Under the pieces are notes generated by a model. It had not been told where the DNA came from and did not search any database. It saw nothing but the letters and a program-made list of their open reading frames with translations. From assembly GCF_947623445.1 (NCBI RefSeq), contig NC_135243.1, forward strand, positions 7,380,501-7,444,500: 64,000 bases of DNA, written 5' to 3'. The stretch is from Clavelina lepadiformis. Its lineage: Eukaryota; Chordata; Ascidiacea; Aplousobranchia; Clavelinidae. This document shows positions 22,125 to 35,424 of the stretch, piece by piece. The position numbers and the translations under genes were made by a program. How positions within the stretch are numbered: position 1 is the stretch's first letter; each line of letters begins with the position of its first letter.

Positions 22125-25100
22125 CTAAATTTCTTGAAAAATAAGTTTGTAAGAATAAGGAACAAAAGTTGGGCCATTGATGCCATCATTTAAAACAGGG
22201 ATTTTTGACTCAGGATCAGGCAAAATCTCGAATCTCTGAATCATCGAGACAAGGAAGATGAATACCTCCATTCGAGCGAGGTGCTCACCCATACAACGAC
22301 GTGCACCAACCGAAAAAGGAATGACGTGCTCAGACTTGATGAAGTTACCTTTCTCATCAATAAAACGCTCAGGTTTGAATTTCTCAGGCTCGTCAAAGTA
22401 TTTAGGATCATTTTGAACCGCCCATATGTTGGGTGTCACCTAAAAATAAAACAAACGATAATTTGATTAAAAAAATACAACAAATAAATCTGTAATGGTT
22501 AGTAATGTATCATAACAGAAATAAATTTCTATTTTGCATTACATCAGAGAATTAAAAGCCCCATTTAAAGTCATCAAATGTTATCTTTGTTTGTGTTACT
22601 GATACTAACCTACTTGATATACGACAAAACATGCTCACAACTGAAGCAAAGACGTAATTTATTAACTTTCCCCCAAAATTATTTTATACCGTAGTGCCTT
22701 TAGGTATAATGTATCCGTTAATTTCGGCATCCTGGTTTGTTTTGTGCTGAAAGCCTAATGGAGCAGATGTTAAGAATCTCAGGTTTTCTTCGATAAAAGC
22801 GTTTGTGTATGGCATGTCATCTTTGTGGGACATTTTGACGGATCCCGATTGGCCTAGAAAAAGAAAGAAACGTACAGACTGCAGGTAAAAAACCTTCAAA
22901 GAAACAACTTTCATTGTATTGTTGAGATAACAATGTAACTGTACAGCACATCGTGCGTTTTATCAACTTACCAACAATTTCTCGAATTTCTTCTCGTAGT
23001 TTCGTTTGAATCTCAGGATAATGAAGCAAACAAATCAAGGACCAGTTTAAAGTGTTTGTTGTTGTTTCTATTCCGCCCTCAAAGATATCTCTTATGTACA
23101 TATGAAGCTGCTCGATCTATAAAAGATTTACAAACAATAATAGTTCGTTTGAAAAAGTACGTCCAAACTTTGTATACAAGTGCAATGCAATTAACCATTG
23201 ACAACAAATGCGATAAATTAATCTAAATTCTCGTTACGCCTACTTTAACTAGCTATGGTCTTTGCCAAGGAAACAAGCACAAAGTTATAAACATGTACAT
23301 TGATATTGCAACTGAAACTGATATCACATAATAAAACTTTTTTCTCTTGGTTAGCAAGCAGATTTGAATTTACATGAAAATTCTTATCGCTTCCTTCTTT
23401 CATGTTCTTTAAAAAAGCATCGATAAAATCTCTTGGATGTTCTTTGTCGAACGTTTCCTCATGCTCAGCGATCACTCTGTTAAGTATCTCTGTAAACAAT
23501 TACCCAAGTATAGTAACTTGAGATCTTGCATTATCATGGGAACGCGTAAATGTATAGATGGAACAGGATAAACTCATTACATAATTAATAGATAACTTTG
23601 TAAAAGTAAATACTGTTTACATAGAGACAATATATTTTGGTAACTAAACTTTTCGGTTAGTTTAGGGATAGATATTTTCCGCAAGACAAGTAATTGATCA
23701 AATTGCGTTAGTAATGTGCAATTAAAGTTGTTTGTAATACTTTGACATTACGTATAAACAGATACCCATTAATTTTTCAATGATATTTTAGATAAGATAA
23801 TTCAATACAATCAATTTTTCCTGTACCTGCATAATCTTCAAACAGCTTCTTCAGTTTTTTATAGGATTGTGAAAACGGATAGATGTACATTAATTTGGGT
23901 GCAAAGATAAATAGCTGAAGTGAGAAATTGTCAAAGGAACTGTGGAATCTGTTGAAAAGTATTTCTAAAATTCGTTAATCAAAGTGGTCGTCCAGCAAAA
24001 ACTAAACTCAGCGACTCACACTAAGAGCTTCTTCACTTCTCGTACCAAATTGTAAAGCTTAGAATCTAAATCTTAAACGTTTTTGTAGATTTTAGCCAAT
24101 TGTGCGTTACGGATCCCATTAAAGTTTACATGCAAATTGTGGTTTGGATTATTTCGTTCATTTCCTCTCTGACTTTATACACAGTTCTCACTAGTAGCGT
24201 GAACTTTGGCAGGGTGACTGTATAGTCGAGCTAGCTGCATGAATTCGTTTTCAGAGATCTTCCTCGTAGTCAGACTATTAACCTTTCCTCAAATATGCTT
24301 GTGCGGTCGACACCAGTCTAGGAGTTGAAATATGTCGATTACTGCCGTTATTTCGTTCCATTATAATTAAAACATATATATATACCTACATGTATGTGTC
24401 GACTATGGTTCCACTAATCGACCGCAAATTTTGACGTATCATTTACTGTATGTTATGACGTTGTAATTTACTGTTTTTTATTTTTAAGAAAACAACGCAA
24501 AGTAGGTTGTTTGAGCACCAATTATAATAAACAAACAAAGTATTGACGCTTCCGTGCACGTCAAAATTTGCGTCTTTGCAGGCACGATATCTCGTCGAAA
24601 ACTGCCGTACTTTTCAGTCGGGGTTACATCTATCTATTAGAAGAATTATTATGATGATGTCAATTTGTATTGAGCTCAATACTTGTTGTTTCGCAACGAA
24701 CGTAAAAACGTGAACTTGGTAGTCCGACTACTTTCAGCATGACTTCTAGGGAGATTATATAGTTCATGCTAACTCTAGTCGTACTACCTACCACTAGAAC
24801 GACTTATTTAACCACTGGGGCCGTATGCACAGTTCTCACTAGTAACACAAAACAGTGGTCATGCCAGCGGTCGGTAGTCCGAGTAGAGTTAGCATGAACC
24901 ATATTGTCTCATTACTCCGCATGGAAATATCATACTAGAAGTCACGCTAAAAATAGTCTGACTACCTAGTGTAGTAATACATCATAATTCATAACGCCAT
25001 CTCTGAAGTTAAGTTAGCATATGGTTGTTAACATCATTAGGCTTACACTTTGATAGCTGCATAATCCCGACCAAAAACTTTAGGGTGCACCGAATCAGGT

Positions 25101-27387
25101 GTTTGGATTCGGTTCCAAGCCGAAACTTGTGAAAACAAACCGAATTTTTACGACCGAAACAAGGAATATAGTATTGCAAGTATTCCTATTGACAGAGTGC
25201 CTGTCATATAACGTTGCTTATACGCCTAAGCCAGGAAATGCAACTGCGACAGTTGATCTAAGGTATACGTAGTTGTAACTTGCAACAACAAGGTGCTTTA
25301 ATTTAGAGTAAAATTTCCAGTTTCGTGCTTCAAACACCAGACCAGCTGTCCGTAATCACATCATCATAGTTTTTCTGCAATGCAGAAATATCTAAGCAAG
25401 TTTTTACAATTATTTTAAATAACCTATTCAGTAACAAACTTTCTAGCCGTGGTTACGGTTAATGTCACATTGCATGGGCTAACTACATAATGGCAGCTAT
25501 TGCGGTGTAGTTTAATCCTAAACTGGTCTCGACCGCACTAGAATATTTCTACAAAATTTCATAGAGTCTAGTTCGTCTATATATAGTATATAACTACCTA
25601 AGCTCATGCTACTAGCGAGAACTGTTCATTAGACCCCTGAATACGGATTCCATGTTACTGGCTCGTGCTTGAATACATGAATTTTTTCATTAGCAAACCC
25701 AAGCTACTAGTGAAAACTGTGCGTACGATCTCTGATAATCACGCTTGTGAAACTAATCTGGCAGGTTTAATGAAATTTTGTGCCATGATTTTTGTAAAAT
25801 CTTATTACAGCTACTTGGAATGCAAAAATACAGTTTTTTAATGTAAAGAGTGCTGGTTATGTGAAGAATGGAGAAGCGCTTCGTTAATCGATATTTACAA
25901 TATATTTAAGCAACTGATCAAAATGAAGGATCACTTACACGTCAGAAAATAACCTCACCAATGTGCATAATGTATCATCATCATATTCATATCTTTTTCC
26001 CATAAAAACACTGCAAAGTACATTGCAGGATGACTTGGGCAATATGCTCTAAAATAAGAACATATGAATAAAAGCGACATCCCAGCAACATTTTATCACA
26101 GGCAGATCTGTAAGTATAAGCTAACCAGTATATCGAATGCTTTTCCATCAGTGGCTCGCAAACTTTCCAACAGAAATGGCACTTCATCGTTAACACAACT
26201 ATCCACACCCTTTCTTTCAAGTCCGATCCTTATACAAAAGATGCATAATAATCTACTACGCATTTAAATCTTTCTTGTTTACTTGTGATTTTGTTTTAAT
26301 TTAGGCTGTATTAGAAAGAAAAAAAAAATCAAAAAGGTAAACTTTTGGATAGATATCAAAAGCACACAAGAATTAAAAACAGATTGCTTTATGTACTAGA
26401 AATCCAAGGAATCAAATCGTTTTTGATCTTTAAAATAGGTATGACGGAATACACAACGTACGGTAACGTAATAATAAAATATTTTATAAGCAAACTGAAT
26501 TTTGTATTTTGGGCTCCATCCTAACATTTATTGCAAACTGTCTGAGGACTGCATTGATGAAAATTTACAGCAAAAAAACTGTTAAAAATTATAAACGTAG
26601 GCCTAAGTAAAGTATTTTGCAATTTGCAACAATCTTGGCAATGTGTAATCAGAAGTATGCTCAGTTGCTCACCCACGAATGATCTTCTGGCCAAATTTCC
26701 TTTGTGATTTCCACAATGGCCCATAATCTAAAAATGACAAACCTTTTCCATGGATAAGTGTTTGCAAGGCTTCAAAGAAAGGCCTTCCTGAAAACTTGTT
26801 GGACTGCTTGACTAAGCACTACAAAAGCAATTGTAAAAGTATTACGTAAACTTTAAGGGGAACAAAGTGTTTTGAGTTACCTATAACAATTTTCAAAAAA
26901 GACACGGCAAAAAATGTAGTACAGTAATAACCTATTATTCAGTGGTTTTGGAACTATAACTATTTTATGACTTTATTTAAGCGACAATTATAAGTATCGC
27001 CGCATTACTCATATACGGCGATACTTATATACGGCTTATCAATACTTTATTGATAACGATTACAATATCGACCCAAATCACTAAATATTTGTTTTTATAT
27101 ATAAATAGTTTTTAATATAATTAACGATTTGTACGTACTTGATTAATCGATTCGAAATCGTTTAATACTATCCACTCTTCTCTCCCCAGCACGCGCATTG
27201 AAAAGACTGGTCCATACTTTTTTTTCCATTCATTACATTGTCTTTCAGGCCATTTTCCAAAAAGTGGAATGACTCCCAAAAACGGGATTCCCCTTGGACC
27301 CGGTGGGAAATTTTTTGGACGGCGATACCAGTAATAAACTCCCACAAAAGTCACAAGAAATAAGGCAGCAAACGTAAAGTCAAACAT
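22125..27387 (-). CDS. Cytochrome P450, CYP2-like, complete (copy A)
   Basis: Membrane-anchored haem-thiolate monooxygenase of CYP2-clan type, probably in the endoplasmic reticulum, working with NADPH-P450 reductase; substrate unknown. Ten exons in frame: 27139-27387, 26743-26818, 26673-26727, 26126-26228, 25939-26048, 23827-23948, 23374-23489, 22972-23116, 22690-22853, 22125-22439, giving 484 residues, normal for CYP2. Seen in order: N-terminal anchor FTFAALFLVTFVGVYYWY, hinge NFPPGPRGIPFLG, NKFSGRP, C-helix LWKSQRKFGQK, I-helix GGIETTTNT, K-helix EENLR, FKPERF, and the haem loop FSVGARRCMGE with the ligand Cys. The 2-kb intron 5 holds nested MITEs, and intron 1 holds a scrap of a gag fossil. 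The exon 5/6 junction was chosen to keep frame (donor GTAAGT at 25938, acceptor before 23948). The start Met precedes a typical anchor. Confidence 0.88.
24170..25735. mobile_element. Nested palindromic MITEs in P450 copy A intron 5
   Basis: The string ACAGTTCTCACTAGTA, in either orientation, recurs at about 24180, 24834, 25612 and 25700. The outer pair (24175, 25720) and inner pair (24826, 25645) face each other as terminal inverted repeats. A further palindrome at about 24717-24985 pairs TAGTTCATGCTAACTCTAGT with AGAGTTAGCATGAACCATAT. The same arrangement stands in copy B's intron (35425-37045), so it entered before the tandem duplication. No transposase frame is seen. Confidence 0.65.
26880..26960 (+). 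mobile_element. Scrap of a Ty3-like gag fossil in P450 copy A intron 1
   Basis: About 75 bases match the end of the gag fragments at 28603-28884 and 38105-38244 and share the same junction into intron sequence (GTGGTTTTGGAACTATAACT). Too short to say more. It is a fossil remnant older than the tandem duplication. Confidence 0.6.
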
Positions 27388-28352
27388 TCTATGTAGCCTA
27401 ACTGTTGTTTTAGGCTACAACAAAAGCGTAGCAAATTATTATGACGGTCTTGTAGAAATTACGCATTTCGGTATACACACTCGAACAAACTTAAAAGTAA
27501 AAGACTCATGTTACTGTGAACATAAATGTTGGTTTAATGCCCGTATTGTTTTTCGTTACAATGTTTATTAACTAAGGCATGAAATGGATTATAGGAGCCA
27601 TACCTCTGGTTCATTAGTCCCGGAGGGTTAGGACTTATGAGCCAAAAAGTGATAATCAAAAATTGTAAAAAGTGCCAACTTAGAATTCATAAAAACCTAC
27701 GATAACTTGAACATAGATAGGATTTTAGATGACGTTTCAAACTATATTAACATTTCCAAAATTTAAATAAGGAATAAATTATTATAACGTTTCAAAAAAC
27801 TCCGGCCTATTGGTTCCACCTCCTACAAATCTCATGGTAATAGCCTACATTAAGCCAAAAAAATATTATGTACTCAATTACACGCCTAGACAAAGGTCTG
27901 AATGAAGTTTTGACATAAAACGATGAAACAAAAATGAAAAAAAGACATTATTCTCACTAACAATGGCTTGTCACGAAAATTACTCACTAGTTGTTCATAA
28001 TTTGCTCGTGTAGTACATTTTAGTGAAGCAAATTCGACAAATTAAATCTACCTTGTTGTTTTGCTCAGTCGTCTGCCTTTAACAGCAGACCATTTGAGGC
28101 ACTGAATTAATTTTACGGTTATAAACTAAAAAGTAAACATACGGATAAAAGAAAGTATAAGATAGAACAGGAAATTATTGAAAGAAGCTTGAGGAACTGG
28201 AACGCAGGATACAGGAAGTTATTTGCTTGGTTCACGTTAGGCCAATGCTTAATTTATATATTGCAGGAATGTATTGATCACGACTGCACTAAACATAAAC
28301 AATGGGCCTATTGTAGTGAATCTTTATGTAATTGTATTTGTAGAAAATATGT

Positions 28353-31300
28353 ACTGTAGTGTCTTGGCGGTGGACCTCGGGCACACTGATTGCACGTAGA
28401 GCGCACCTTATTACTTGTGTGGGTTTTTTAGGTTATCTCGACCTTACTGTCCGGTTACAGTAGGCACAACTTTGTTCTTTTGAAGTTGCACATATTTTGT
28501 TATTTGTTTATTATTGTTATAGGTTATCTCCGTTATAAGTTTAATTAAAGTATTGTGTTATGATACACTTCAATTAGACAAACTTATTTTGTATGACAAA
28601 TTATGTCAACTGCGTTAAACGAGATTTTGAAACCGTTAAGGTTTGATGCAGATCCTAAACTTATCGAATGCGGCAAAGCAACTGAAGCACTGGCTGAGGG
28701 TTTCCGTAAGTTTTCTGGAAATTTGCAACAAAGTCACATCTGTTCAAAAGTGACTTCTCCGAATAAACTGATTACCTTTATCGCTTACATTTGTTCGGAG
28801 GCCAACGAGTATGTTGAGTATTACAATTTTCAAAAAAGTCTCGACAAAACATGTAGCAATTATTCCGTGGTTTTGGAACTATAACTATTTCATGCCCTTA
28901 TTTAAGCGACAATTATAAGTATCGCCACAGTACTGATATACGGCGATACTTTACGGCTTATAAATACTTTATTGATAACGATTGCAGTATCGATCCAAAT
29001 CACTAAACAATTGTTTTCTGTCTTGGTTTTATGCTGTTCGGTCTGCTTATGAGTTGATTATTATCAGTTGCGAAGGCCTATAACATGAAAATTAATCGAG
29101 TTATATGAACGCTGTAAAATTGAAAAGTGATAGCGTTCCAAACAAGCCTGACAAATTCGAAATTCCTTTTCATCATTCTCTAACATGACAAAGTCTAATC
29201 AAAGCTCTTGCCTAAAGTCCTAAACATGCAATATAATTACGATTTGTACGTACTTCATTAATAGATTCGAAATCGTTTAATACTATCCACTTTTGTCTCC
29301 CCAGCGCGCGAACTGAAAAGATTGGTCCATACTTCTTTTTCCATTCATTACATTGTCTTTCAGGCCATTTTCCAAAAAGTGGAATGACTCCCAAAAACGG
29401 GATTCCCCTTGGACCCGGTGGGAATTTGTTTGGACGGCGATACCAGTAATAAACTCCCACAAAAGTCACAACAAATAAGGCAGCAATCGTAAAGTCAAAC
29501 ATTCTATGTAGCCTAACTGTTGTTTTAGGCTACAACAAAAGCGTAGCAAATTATTATGACGGTCTTGTAGAAATTACACATTTAGTTATACACACTCGAA
29601 CAAACTTAACAGAAAAAGACTCATGTTACTCATGTGAACTTAGATGTTTGTTTAATGCCCGTATTGCTTTTCATTACAATGTTTATTAACTAAGGTATGA
29701 AATGGATTATAGGAGCCATACCTCTGGTTCATGGGCCCCGGAGAGTTATGACTTATGAGCCAAAATATTTATAATTAAAAATTGTAAAAAATTCCAAATT
29801 AGAATTCATAAAAACCTACGATAACTTGAACATAGATAGGATTTTAGATGACGTTTCAAACTATATTAACATTTCCAAAATTTAAATAAGGAATAAATAA
29901 TTATAACGTTTCAAAAACTCCGGCTTATTGGTACCATCCCCCTACAAATCTCATGGTAATATATTAAGCCAAAAAAGTTATGCACTCAATTACACGCTTA
30001 GAAAAAAGTCTGAATGAATTTTTGACATAAAACGATGAAATAAAAATGAAAAAAAGACATTGTTCTCACTAACAATGGTTTGTCACGAAAATTACTCACT
30101 AGCTGTTCATAATTTGCTCGTGTAGTACATTTTAGTGAAGCAAACTCGACAAATTAAATCTACCTTGTTGTTTTGCACAGTCGTCAGCAGCTTTTAACAA
30201 CAGACCATTTGAGGCACTGAATTAATTTTGCGGTTATAAACTAAAAAGTAAACATATGGATAAACGTGAAGCGCGTGTGTAAGATACTGCTGTCCAACAG
30301 GAAATTGTTCAAAAAAACTGGAATGCAGGAAACAGGAAGTTACTTGCTTGGGCCACTGTAGGCCTATGCTTAATTTATATATTGCAGGAATATATGGATC
30401 ACGACTGCACTAAACATAAACAATGGGCCTATTGTAGTGAATCTTTATGTAATTGTATTTGTAGAAAATATGTACTGTAGTGTCTTGGCGGTGGACCTCG
30501 GGCACACTGATTGCACGTAGAGCGCACCTTATTACTTGTGTGGGTTTTTTAGGTTATCTCGACCTTACTGTCCGGTTACAGTAGGCACAACTTTGTTCTT
30601 TTGAAGTTGCACATATTTTGTTATATTTTTATTATTATTATAGGTTATCTCCGTTATAACTTATAAGTTTGATTGTTCCTTGATCGATGTCGCTGGTGAA
30701 GAATATAGAAAGGAACTTGTCGTTGATGTCTTCATAAACGGTATGTCATCGCACCACGCACGTCAACGCTTGTTAGAAAACAATGAATTGACCGTAGAAG
30801 CTTCTTCCAATATTGCAAACTCGCTTAGAAAATGAATCAGGAACACTTTGCAGCATATTTACTTAAACATGACGTTGTAGCAAGCATCTCATGATCTGGA
30901 AACAAAGAAGGTTATTCAGGTTCTGATCAGAACTCAGAGGTCTTGGGTTCCATGTCAAAGACACAAAGCACTTTTAGCGGCCAGGCTTTTCCATAATCGA
31001 AAACGTTGCTTTGCCCGGGAGTCAGTTTGTTATTCATGCAACAAAACGGAGCATTTTTCACGTGTATGCCACTCTAAATATTAAAACTCCACTCACAAGA
31101 CACCTTCTGGAATGTCAAATTCGACTGCACTCTCTCCCTTGTTATGCACAATCTCTGCCGCATGCCCTGGTGGCTGGCAAATCCTTCTGTTTGCAAGGAG
31201 CTCAAGTTAAAAATTTATCTTTACAGTCACCACGTCCAAACGGCATCGTCTGCCGTGAAAGTCAAATTGTTTGGATTCTGTTTGGCAGATTCTTCAGTAA

Positions 31301-32270
31301 GATTGGACGTTCTTGAGAAGTTACTCTGTGACTTGATACTTGACTTGGACTTTCAAAGTCAACACAGACGTTTGATCATTGAGTTTGATGGGGAACTTTC
31401 AGAGCTTGTGGTGTCTAATCAGCCCAGCTGTGCGCTAACAGCAGCCGATATTGAGAAGGCATCGTTATTCGTAAACCTTCTCCCAGATGTTAAGCCTATT
31501 GCCGCGAAGTTTCGCCGGTTTAGTCAGGAAGATGTCAAGAAGTGAATGTGCGTAGATTATTCGCAAACCATAAATGGTTACACCGAATTAGACGCCTTTC
31601 CCTTGCCTCGTATAGAAGACATGGTCAATGAACTGGCAAGTTACAAGGTGTTTTCGACGCTTCATTTACGCAGCGCGTTTCACCAAATTGCAAGCAAAGA
31701 ATCAGAACGCAGGTACACAGGTATACACAGGTTTTGGAGCCAACGGCAAACTTTATGAATTTAATCGAAGTCCGTTCGGCGTGAAAAATGGAGTAGCTGC
31801 TTTTCAAAGTCTCAGCTCGCAGAAGATGCACATTTAAAGGACACGTTTCCATATCTAGACAGCGTCACTGTTGCGGGGCGTAGCAAAGAAGAAAATGACG
31901 CAAATGTGAAGGCCGTTTGGAGACTATCCGTCGGACAAATTTGACCCTAAATGACGTAAAAACAATATAGTCTGTTTCTGAAATCCAAATTCTGGGTTAC
32001 CTTTTTGGAAACGGTCACATAAAACAGGATCGGGAACGTATGCGACCCTTGAAGGAATTTCCTCCTCCTAAGGACATACGTGCATTCCGAAGAGCTTTTA
32101 ATTTTCTGCATTCGTTGCCATCAAGACCAAGTACAGAAACAAGCTGGAAGTTGAAGGAGACCTACGTTGTGCACTGTTTGGGATTAAACCTCGTATTAAA
32201 GAGCTATATAGTTGTTAAGGAACAGTGTCAAGTGTGTCACTGATTCGAGATCAATAAATAAAATGCAATC
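28353..32270 (+). mobile_element. Ty3/gypsy-like fossil, middle copy, split by a P450 segment
   Basis: Parts in order: a possible LTR-like segment (about 28353-28575), the start of gag (28603-28884, with KLITFIAYICSEANEYVEYY), then P450-derived DNA (28885-30665), then the rest of gag (about 30668-30840), protease-region remnants (31020-31300), and a reverse transcriptase part (about 31546-31830) with DAFPLPRIEDMVNELA and FNRSPFGVKN typical of Ty3/gypsy. Later polymerase or integrase parts are not convincing. The fossil is broken in several places and cannot be functional. The embedded P450 segment repeats sequence also found upstream of copies A and B, so segmental duplication, not a simple insertion, probably split it. 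Confidence 0.75.
29254..29502 (-). pseudogene. Solitary P450 first exon (third copy)
   Basis: A complete 249-base first exon with Met start, membrane anchor (FTIAALFVVTFVGVYYWY), PPGP hinge and a proper GTACGT donor, nearly the same as the first exons at 27139-27387 and 38610-38858. About 1.1 kb of upstream sequence is also shared. No other P450 exon follows on its strand before copy A's own upstream region; a gag fossil stands where intron 1 should lead to exon 2. Splicing across to copy A exon 2 (26818) would have to skip copy A exon 1, which is possible but unsupported. Confidence 0.8.
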
Positions 32271-32754
32271 GCAACATTGCTGTTTGTGGTTATTTATAAG
32301 TGTATGACGGAGAACCATCGCTCAATGGAGTCGCAGTACCAAAAAGGTTAAGAACCGCGCTGACATAGACCATTTCAGGATACCAAAAATTCTTTGTCAA
32401 TGTTCGGGTGTAGTTTTTGGTGAGCCGAATTGATTCGTCTTTTTAAAAGATTTCTGTCTCGTGCGTAAGAACCCCAGTCACCTTTTCGGGTTTGACGCTT
32501 AGCGAATGCCCACGTTTTATTTGGGTGAATCCAATTATCGTTGGAAAAGCGGACCTAAAAACCGATATGTTTTAATCCCTGAATACTTTTGTAATTTATT
32601 TAGACAATTCTTATAGTAGTCACTTCAGTTTAAATTGTTTGTAATTCGACTGCCTTTGTAAGTTCGACCGTTTACACGATTAGTTTGATGTTGAATCTTA
32701 TCCAACTGTCGGTTGTTGGTGGCCGATTAGCTTGACATCAATAAGCACAAATGT
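32271..32754. other. Unique stretch between gypsy fossil and P450 copy B
   Basis: About 480 bases absent from the equivalent place in unit 1, where the fossil joins the P450 flank near 21490. No domain or terminal repeat recognised; it may be the decayed end of the retroelement. Confidence 0.4.
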
Positions 32755-35424
32755 CGTTGTTGATTTAACTTGATTATATTTATTCCTCATTGGTTATACA
32801 TGTGATGAAACGTAACATTGAATCGAGACAGCAAAATAACGTTTTCTCGGCTGGATTATAGTAGGATTATTATATTGGGTGTAACCCATTGCAATATATA
32901 ATTGCGCTAGTTAGCACAGGAAAACACATCATAAACAAATAAACACAAAACCGATACGAAATGCAAGCTACAAACATTCAAAAGGAAATTGTTTGCAGGC
33001 TGCTTAGGGAAATGGGATATTTCGTGTTCTGGATTACTTGTATCTTGTGAGTAATGCAAACATAGTTATTGAGGTCACGTCACATAATTTTACGTAATGT
33101 TTGTTTCGCTGTCGAAAGCAATTTATTATACTTTTATACTTCATATATTTATTGCAGCGCAGGATGAAACACCTTAAACAGTGAACACGTAGAAGTTAGA
33201 TATTGATGACAGCAGAGTGCGTTTTGTACGTTTAATGAAGATACCTGTGTGCCATCCCGTCGTGCAACTAAAAGATTAACCCAGTAGGTATTTTAATTAC
33301 AGCAAGTGTTACCCGAAAGCGACAATTCAACAAACTAAATTTCTTGAAAAATAAGTTTGTAAGGATAAGGAAAAAAAGTTTGGCCATTGAAACCAACATT
33401 TAAATCAGGGATTTTTGACTCAGGATCAGGCAAAATCTCGAATCTCTGAATCATCGAAACAAGGAAAATGAATATCTCCATCCGACCGAGGTGCTCACCC
33501 ATACAACGACGTCCACCAACCGAAAAAGCAATCACGTGCTCAGACTTGATGAAGTTACCTTTCTCATCAATAAAACGCTCAGGTTTGAATTTTTCAGGCT
33601 CGTCAAAGTATTTAGGATCGTTATGAACCGCCCATATGTTGGTCGTTACCTAAAAATAAAACAAACGATAATTTGATTAAAAAATACAACAAATAAATCT
33701 GTAATTGTTAGTAATGTATCAAAACAGAATTAAATTTCTATTTTGCATTACATCAGAAAATTAATAGCTCCATTTAAAGTCATCAAATGTTATCTTTGTT
33801 TGTGTTTTTGATGCTAACCTACTTGATATACGACAAAACATGCTTACAACTGAAGCAGACCTAATTTTTTGTGATAATTTATTAACTATTTTCAAAAAAC
33901 ACTCCAGTTCATTGTAACTTTCGCCCAAAATTATTTTATACCGTAGTGTCTTTAGGTATAACGTATCCGTTAATTTCGGCATCCTGGTTTGTTTTGTGCT
34001 GAAAGCCTAATGGAGTAGATGTTACGAATCTCAGGTTTTCTTCGATAAAAGCGTTTGTGTATGGCATGTCATCTTTGTGGGACATTTTCACGGATCCCGA
34101 TTGGCCTAGAAGAAGAAATAAACGTACAGACTGCAGGTAAAAATCCTTCAAAGAAACAACTTTCATTGTATTGTTGAGATAACAATGTAACTGTACAACA
34201 TATCGTGTGTTTTATCAACTTACCAACAATTTCTCGAATTTCTTCTCGTAGTTTCGTTTGAATCTCAGGATAATGAAGCAAACAAATCAAGGACCAGTTT
34301 AAAGTGTTTGTTGTTGTTTCTATTCCGCCCTCAAATATATCTCTAATGTACATACGAAGCTGCTCCATCTATAAAAGATTAATAAACAATAATAGTTCGT
34401 TTGAGAAAGTACGTCTAAACTTTGTATACAAGTGCAATGCAATTAACCAATGACAACAAATGCAATTAATTGATCTAAATTCTCGTTACGCCTACTTCAA
34501 CTAGCTATGGTCTTTGTCGAGGAAACAAGTACAAAGTTGTAAACATGTACATTGATATTGCAACTGAAACTGATATCACATAATAAAACTTTTTTCTCTT
34601 GGTTAGCAAGCAGATTTGAATTTACATCAAAATTCTTATCTTTTCCTTCTTTCATGATCTTTAAAAAAGCATCCATTAAATCTCTCGGATGTTCTTTGTC
34701 GAACGCTTCCTCATGCTCAGTGATCACTTTGTTGATTATCTCTGTAAACAATTACCCAATTATAGTAACTTGAGATCTTGTATTATCATGGGAACGCGTG
34801 AGTGTATAGATGGAACAGGATAAACTCATTACATAATTAATAGATAACTTTGCAAAAGTAAAGACTGTCAACGTAGAGAGAATATATTTTGGTAACTAAA
34901 CGTTTGGGTTAGTTTAGGGATTGATATTTACCGCAAGTCAAGTAGTTGATCAAATTGCGTTAGTTATTTACAATTAACGTTGTTTGTAATATTTTGACAT
35001 TGCGTATAAACAGACACCCATTATTCAATGATATTTTGTATAAGATAATTCAATACGGTCAGTTTATCCGGCACCTTCAAAATCTTCAAGCAGCTTCTCC
35101 ATTTTTTTATAGGATTGTGAAAACGGATAGATGTAAATTGATTTGGGTGCAAAGACAAACATCTGAAGTGAGAAATTGTCAAATGAGCTGTGGTATCTGT
35201 TGAGAAGTATTTCTAAAAATCGTTAATCAAAGTGATAGTCAAGCAAAAACTAAACTCAGTGATTCACACTAAGAGGTTCTCGACTTCTCGAATCAAACTT
35301 TAAAACTTAGAATCTAAAGCTTAAACGTTTTTGTAGATTTTAGCCAATTGTGCGTTACGGATCCCATTAAATGTTTACATGCAAATTGTGGTTTGGATTA
35401 TTTTGTTCATTTCCTCTCTGGCCG

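Larger units (their letters stand above)
21495..28575. repeat. Tandem P450 duplication, unit 1
   Basis: Matches 32755-40480 in direct orientation. The last exons are offset by 11210 bases and the first exons by 11471. It includes the 3' flank, all exons and introns and the upstream region to TATTGTGTTATGATACACTT (about 28550, 40451). The difference in offset reflects indels, chiefly in introns 1 and 5. Confidence 0.85.

Noticed and set aside
28353-28575. Calling a definite LTR pair for the Ty3-like fossil
   Set aside because: The segment recurs upstream of P450 exons, but I could not match clear paired ends at both sides of one element, so only a possible LTR-like part is noted.
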